Assembly: GCA_013607775.1 (NCBI GenBank)
Contig: VCAW01000002.1
Location: 1 to 47,008 of the forward strand
DNA: 47,008 bases
Reading direction: 5' to 3'
Source: Campylobacterota bacterium
GTDB taxonomy: Bacteria > Campylobacterota > Campylobacteria > Campylobacterales > Sulfurovaceae
Under the pieces are notes generated by a model. It made no database searches. It was not told the DNA's origin and saw nothing but the letters and a program-made list of their open reading frames with translations. Both the position numbers and the translations under genes were made by a program. Of the stretch, positions 45,079-47,008 are shown one piece after another. The stretch's first letter is position 1. The number at the start of each line of letters is the position of its first letter.

Positions 45079-45371
45079 ATTAAAGTAGGTGGTACACCTT
45101 TTGATTTTAAAACTCTATTTACTTCTCCAAGTAAATATTTTAAATTGTATTTTTTATCTATAATTTCAATACATTGAGTAAGTTTTTTTTGTATTCGAAT
45201 TAAACTTTTTTCTGAGAAACTATCATATGAATATTGCATCATTGGTTTATATAAAATATTACACTCTTCTTTTAATAATGGCTTTTCTTCTATTAATAGG
45301 AGTTTTTGTGTATATCCAAACCATATATCTTGTGTTTTACTATTCGAGTCCATTTTTATTGTTTGCACCAA
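45069..45371 (-). CDS. hypothetical protein, perhaps truncated at the start
   Basis: A 100-residue protein with no family I recognise, helical and lysine-rich: it contains DIWFGYTQKLLLIEEKPLLK and ends GVPPTLIQK. The first usable start is TTG at 45371. The same frame stays open for about 28 codons upstream (ISIYNIKKYPKYQEVINNNQ and RTCYALLVQ) without ATG, GTG or TTG, then meets TAA. Those residues look protein-like, so the gene may have lost its true start, or use a rare start codon. It lies in a repeat-rich, A/T-rich gap next to the toxin-antitoxin pair, which fits an accessory spot. Confidence 0.45.
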   Translation of the reverse strand: MVQTIKMDSNSKTQDIWFGYTQKLLLIEEKPLLKEECNILYKPMMQYSYDSFSEKSLIRIQKKLTQCIEIIDKKYNLKYLLGEVNRVLKSKGVPPTLIQK

Positions 45372-45495
45372 TAATGCATAACACGTTCTTTGATTATTAT
45401 TGATAACTTCCTGATATTTTGGATATTTTTTGATATTATAAATTGAGATATTTTATCTAAAATGTGGTTATTGTGAGGTAAAATGGTTGTAAGAG

Positions 45496-45530
45496 GATAC
45501 TATCATGCTCTTAATGAGCATGATAGTATC
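45496..45530 (-). terminator. strong hairpin after the Cys-repeat lipoprotein gene
   Basis: A perfect 15-base-pair stem (GATACTATCATGCTC with its complement) and a 5-base loop, 7 bases past the stop of the lipoprotein gene on minus. Downstream bases are T-rich but broken by C. It is the longest perfect stem-loop in the window with a small loop. Confidence 0.65.
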
Positions 45531-45536
45531 AAAGGT

Positions 45537-45956
45537 TTATAGATAAAACACACACTGATCATCGATATCATAGTAAAAACTACCATCACCAAATGTCATA
45601 CTTGCACCAAAAGAGGCACATTCATATGGGATATCCCCTTTTCCTCTATTGAGGTCGTCTGTAATACGTACAATATCATCAACAGCAGGGTTTACATTGT
45701 AGTCACCTTCTAGACCTGTAAAGTCAAATTCACAATTATCTGGTGGTAAAAAAGTAAACTCTCCATTAGGTGCAGTCAATTCCCAATCTCTCATAGAATC
45801 ACATTTATAAGGAATACCCCCATAAGAGAAACCTGCTTCATCTACAAGAAACAATGTCGTCAAATTATCATTATAATTATCACCGCCACCACCTCCACAG
45901 CCACTCAATCCTATTACGGCCACAATTGAAACAACCAATGCTATTAATTTTTTCAT
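45537..45956 (-). CDS. lipoprotein with two cysteine repeats
   Basis: A 139-residue protein with a lipoprotein signal ending GLSGC (Cys about residue 20) followed by a glycine run. The mature part holds two similar units: GGIPYKCDSMRDWELTAPNG then EFTFLPPDNCEFDF; and GDIPYECASFGASMTFGDGS then FYYDIDDQCVFYL. Each unit has IPYxC at the start and a Cys followed by x-F near its end, so each may close one disulfide. This looks like a small cell-surface beta repeat. Function unknown. It has its own promoter (TATAAT 45987-45992) and terminator. Confidence 0.75.
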   Translation of the reverse strand: MKKLIALVVSIVAVIGLSGCGGGGGDNYNDNLTTLFLVDEAGFSYGGIPYKCDSMRDWELTAPNGEFTFLPPDNCEFDFTGLEGDYNVNPAVDDIVRITDDLNRGKGDIPYECASFGASMTFGDGSFYYDIDDQCVFYL

Positions 45957-45986
45957 ACTTTAACTCCTTTTATGAATTATATGTAT

Positions 45987-45992
45987 ATTATA
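45987..45992 (-). promoter_or_regulatory. -10 box for the Cys-repeat lipoprotein gene
   Basis: A perfect TATAAT on minus in GGTTATAATATAC, 31 bases before the start and within the 50-base gap after murG. AAAGGAG precedes the ATG. Confidence 0.55.
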
Positions 45993-46006
45993 ACCTAATA
46001 ATTGTG

Positions 46007-47008
46007 TTAAATTTGTGACAACAGTGCTGCAATCTTTTTACTGCCCTCTTTTTCGACTATTTCTATGAGTCCTTGACTTTTTGATGTTAAATCTTCATCT
46101 AACAACTTTAAAACATTGTCTATAGATATCTCTTTTTCTCTCATAATCCATACCAAGTTTTGTTCAACCAAAAACTGTGCATTATAGTACTGATGGTCAG
46201 AGGCTGCATAGGGGTAAGGAATGTAAAGTGTAGGTACTGCTGTAGCACTGAGTTCCCAAAGTGTGGAGGCTCCCGAACGTGCTATGGCAAAATCTGCTTC
46301 ATTCATATACTCTGCAAGTTTTGTCGTAAAACCAAATACCTCTGCTTCTATACCTAATGCTTCATAAGCTTTTTGCACTTCATCAATATTATTTACCCCA
46401 GCTTGATGGATGATTTTGATACCTTTTTCTTTTAATTTTGGTGCTATTTCAAGTGCCAAATTGTTAATGGCTCTAGCACCTTGTGAACCACCTAAAAAGA
46501 TAATCGTTTTAACTTTGCTCCGTAGATGTGCATTGTCAAAAAAGATTTGTTTAATGGGGTATGCTTTGATGGGACTCTCCTCCAGATAAGAAGAGATAAA
46601 ATAGTTTGCATAGGGTTTTAATAGTTTATTGAGTGAGCCAAGTGCAGCATTTTGCTCATGGATGACCAGTGGTGTTCCTGCAAGCTTGGCTGCAAATGCC
46701 ATGGGTGCTGCAGAAAATCCACCCACAGAAAAAACTACTTTAGCTTTATGTTTACGTAGTATTTTTACTGCTTTAAGTGTAGCACTTCCCATCATAAAAA
46801 GTGATTTTATTTTTCCTAATTTCCCTTGATTGACAACACCACGTGTTTCAAAAAAGTATTTTTCTTTAAAATCATCATCATGCTCAAACCACTGTTTGTC
46901 TTGTCCTTTTGTAGAACCTACATACACCAAATCCTCATTTTTAACTGCTACCAATGCTTCTTTGACTGCCTTAACAATAGCCAAGTGTCCACCTGTACCA
47001 CCACCTGT
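46007..47008 (-). CDS. murG: UDP-GlcNAc:lipid I transferase MurG, partial (start beyond window)
   Basis: Makes lipid II from lipid I in peptidoglycan synthesis, on the inner face of the membrane. The frame is open to the window edge and starts with TGGGTGGHLAIVKAVKE, the N-terminal glycine-rich loop of MurG, so only a few residues are missing. Later motifs are VVFSVGGFSAAPMAFAAKL, HEQNAALGSLNKLL, IIFLGGSQGARAINNL and SGASTLWELSATAVPTLYIP, the last being the UDP-GlcNAc site. It ends 50 bases before the lipoprotein gene. Confidence 0.95.
   Translation of the reverse strand, partial: TGGGTGGHLAIVKAVKEALVAVKNEDLVYVGSTKGQDKQWFEHDDDFKEKYFFETRGVVNQGKLGKIKSLFMMGSATLKAVKILRKHKAKVVFSVGGFSAAPMAFAAKLAGTPLVIHEQNAALGSLNKLLKPYANYFISSYLEESPIKAYPIKQIFFDNAHLRSKVKTIIFLGGSQGARAINNLALEIAPKLKEKGIKIIHQAGVNNIDEVQKAYEALGIEAEVFGFTTKLAEYMNEADFAIARSGASTLWELSATAVPTLYIPYPYAASDHQYYNAQFLVEQNLVWIMREKEISIDNVLKLLDEDLTSKSQGLIEIVEKEGSKKIAALLSQI

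Noticed and set aside
45370-45400. AACGTGTTATGCATT resembling an integron attC end
   Set aside because: No partner core site, no long imperfect hairpin and no integrase in the window.

Overview
The window is AT-rich chromosomal DNA from a Campylobacterota (epsilonproteobacterial) genome, most likely a free-living sulfur/hydrogen-oxidising type close to Sulfurovum or Sulfurimonas. This genus-level guess rests on gene order and protein style, not on a database search. The strongest sign is a core block in the order fmt-birA-parA-parB-atpF'-atpF-atpH-atpA-atpG-atpD-atpC-tolQ-tolR-tolA-tolB-pal-cpoB, which is typical of this phylum, with no atpB or atpE in the cluster. The runs amidase-nitronate monooxygenase-tyrS-spoT-rpoZ-pyrH and envC-ftsX-ftsE-trmB-rluD are also familiar from Helicobacter and its relatives. 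Nearly all genes lie on the minus strand; rubredoxin, globin, the diguanylate cyclase, proC and one small lipoprotein are on plus.

Layout. 1-1.6 kb: a truncated amidase copy that ends in a REP-like repeat, then the full cell-wall amidase. 1.6-7.1 kb: nitronate monooxygenase, tyrS, spoT, rpoZ, pyrH. 7.1-15 kb: an EnvC-like amidase activator with FtsX and FtsE, then tRNA/rRNA modification genes (trmB, rluD-like, ttcA-like), mtnN and fabD. 15-18.4 kb: rubredoxin, a phosphorelay-like protein with its phospho-sites missing, SlyD, and a divergent hemerythrin/globin pair sharing one FNR/CRP-type palindrome. 18.6-22.5 kb: proA, a PAS-GGDEF protein, proC and an L,D-transpeptidase. 22.5-27.2 kb: the Tol-Pal envelope machine. 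27.1-33 kb: F1 plus stalk genes of ATP synthase. 33-38 kb: ParAB, BirA, Fmt, ProB, Obg. 38-39.6 kb: a small lipoprotein, L27, L21, RidA. 40-44.8 kb: a tightly coupled operon of metX, a 27-residue small gene, xseB, a carbon-nitrogen hydrolase-like pseudoenzyme and an E1-like adenylyltransferase. Upstream of it lie metY and a toxin-antitoxin pair. 44.8-47 kb: repeat-rich spacer, an orphan ORF, a Cys-repeat lipoprotein and the start-truncated murG.

The genes are mostly housekeeping: envelope division and constriction (amidase, EnvC-FtsEX, Tol-Pal, MurG, L,D-transpeptidase), energy (ATP synthase), translation, stringent response, and proline and methionine synthesis (all three proline genes are present but unlinked). 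The less ordinary signals are REP doublets with a GTAG head (REPIN-like), including one whose edge supplies the stop of the truncated amidase; the shared hemerythrin/globin operator; three proteins whose family active-site residues appear lost; a Cys-rich small ORF between metX and xseB; and an operator-like inverted repeat in the toxin-antitoxin promoter next to the methionine genes.
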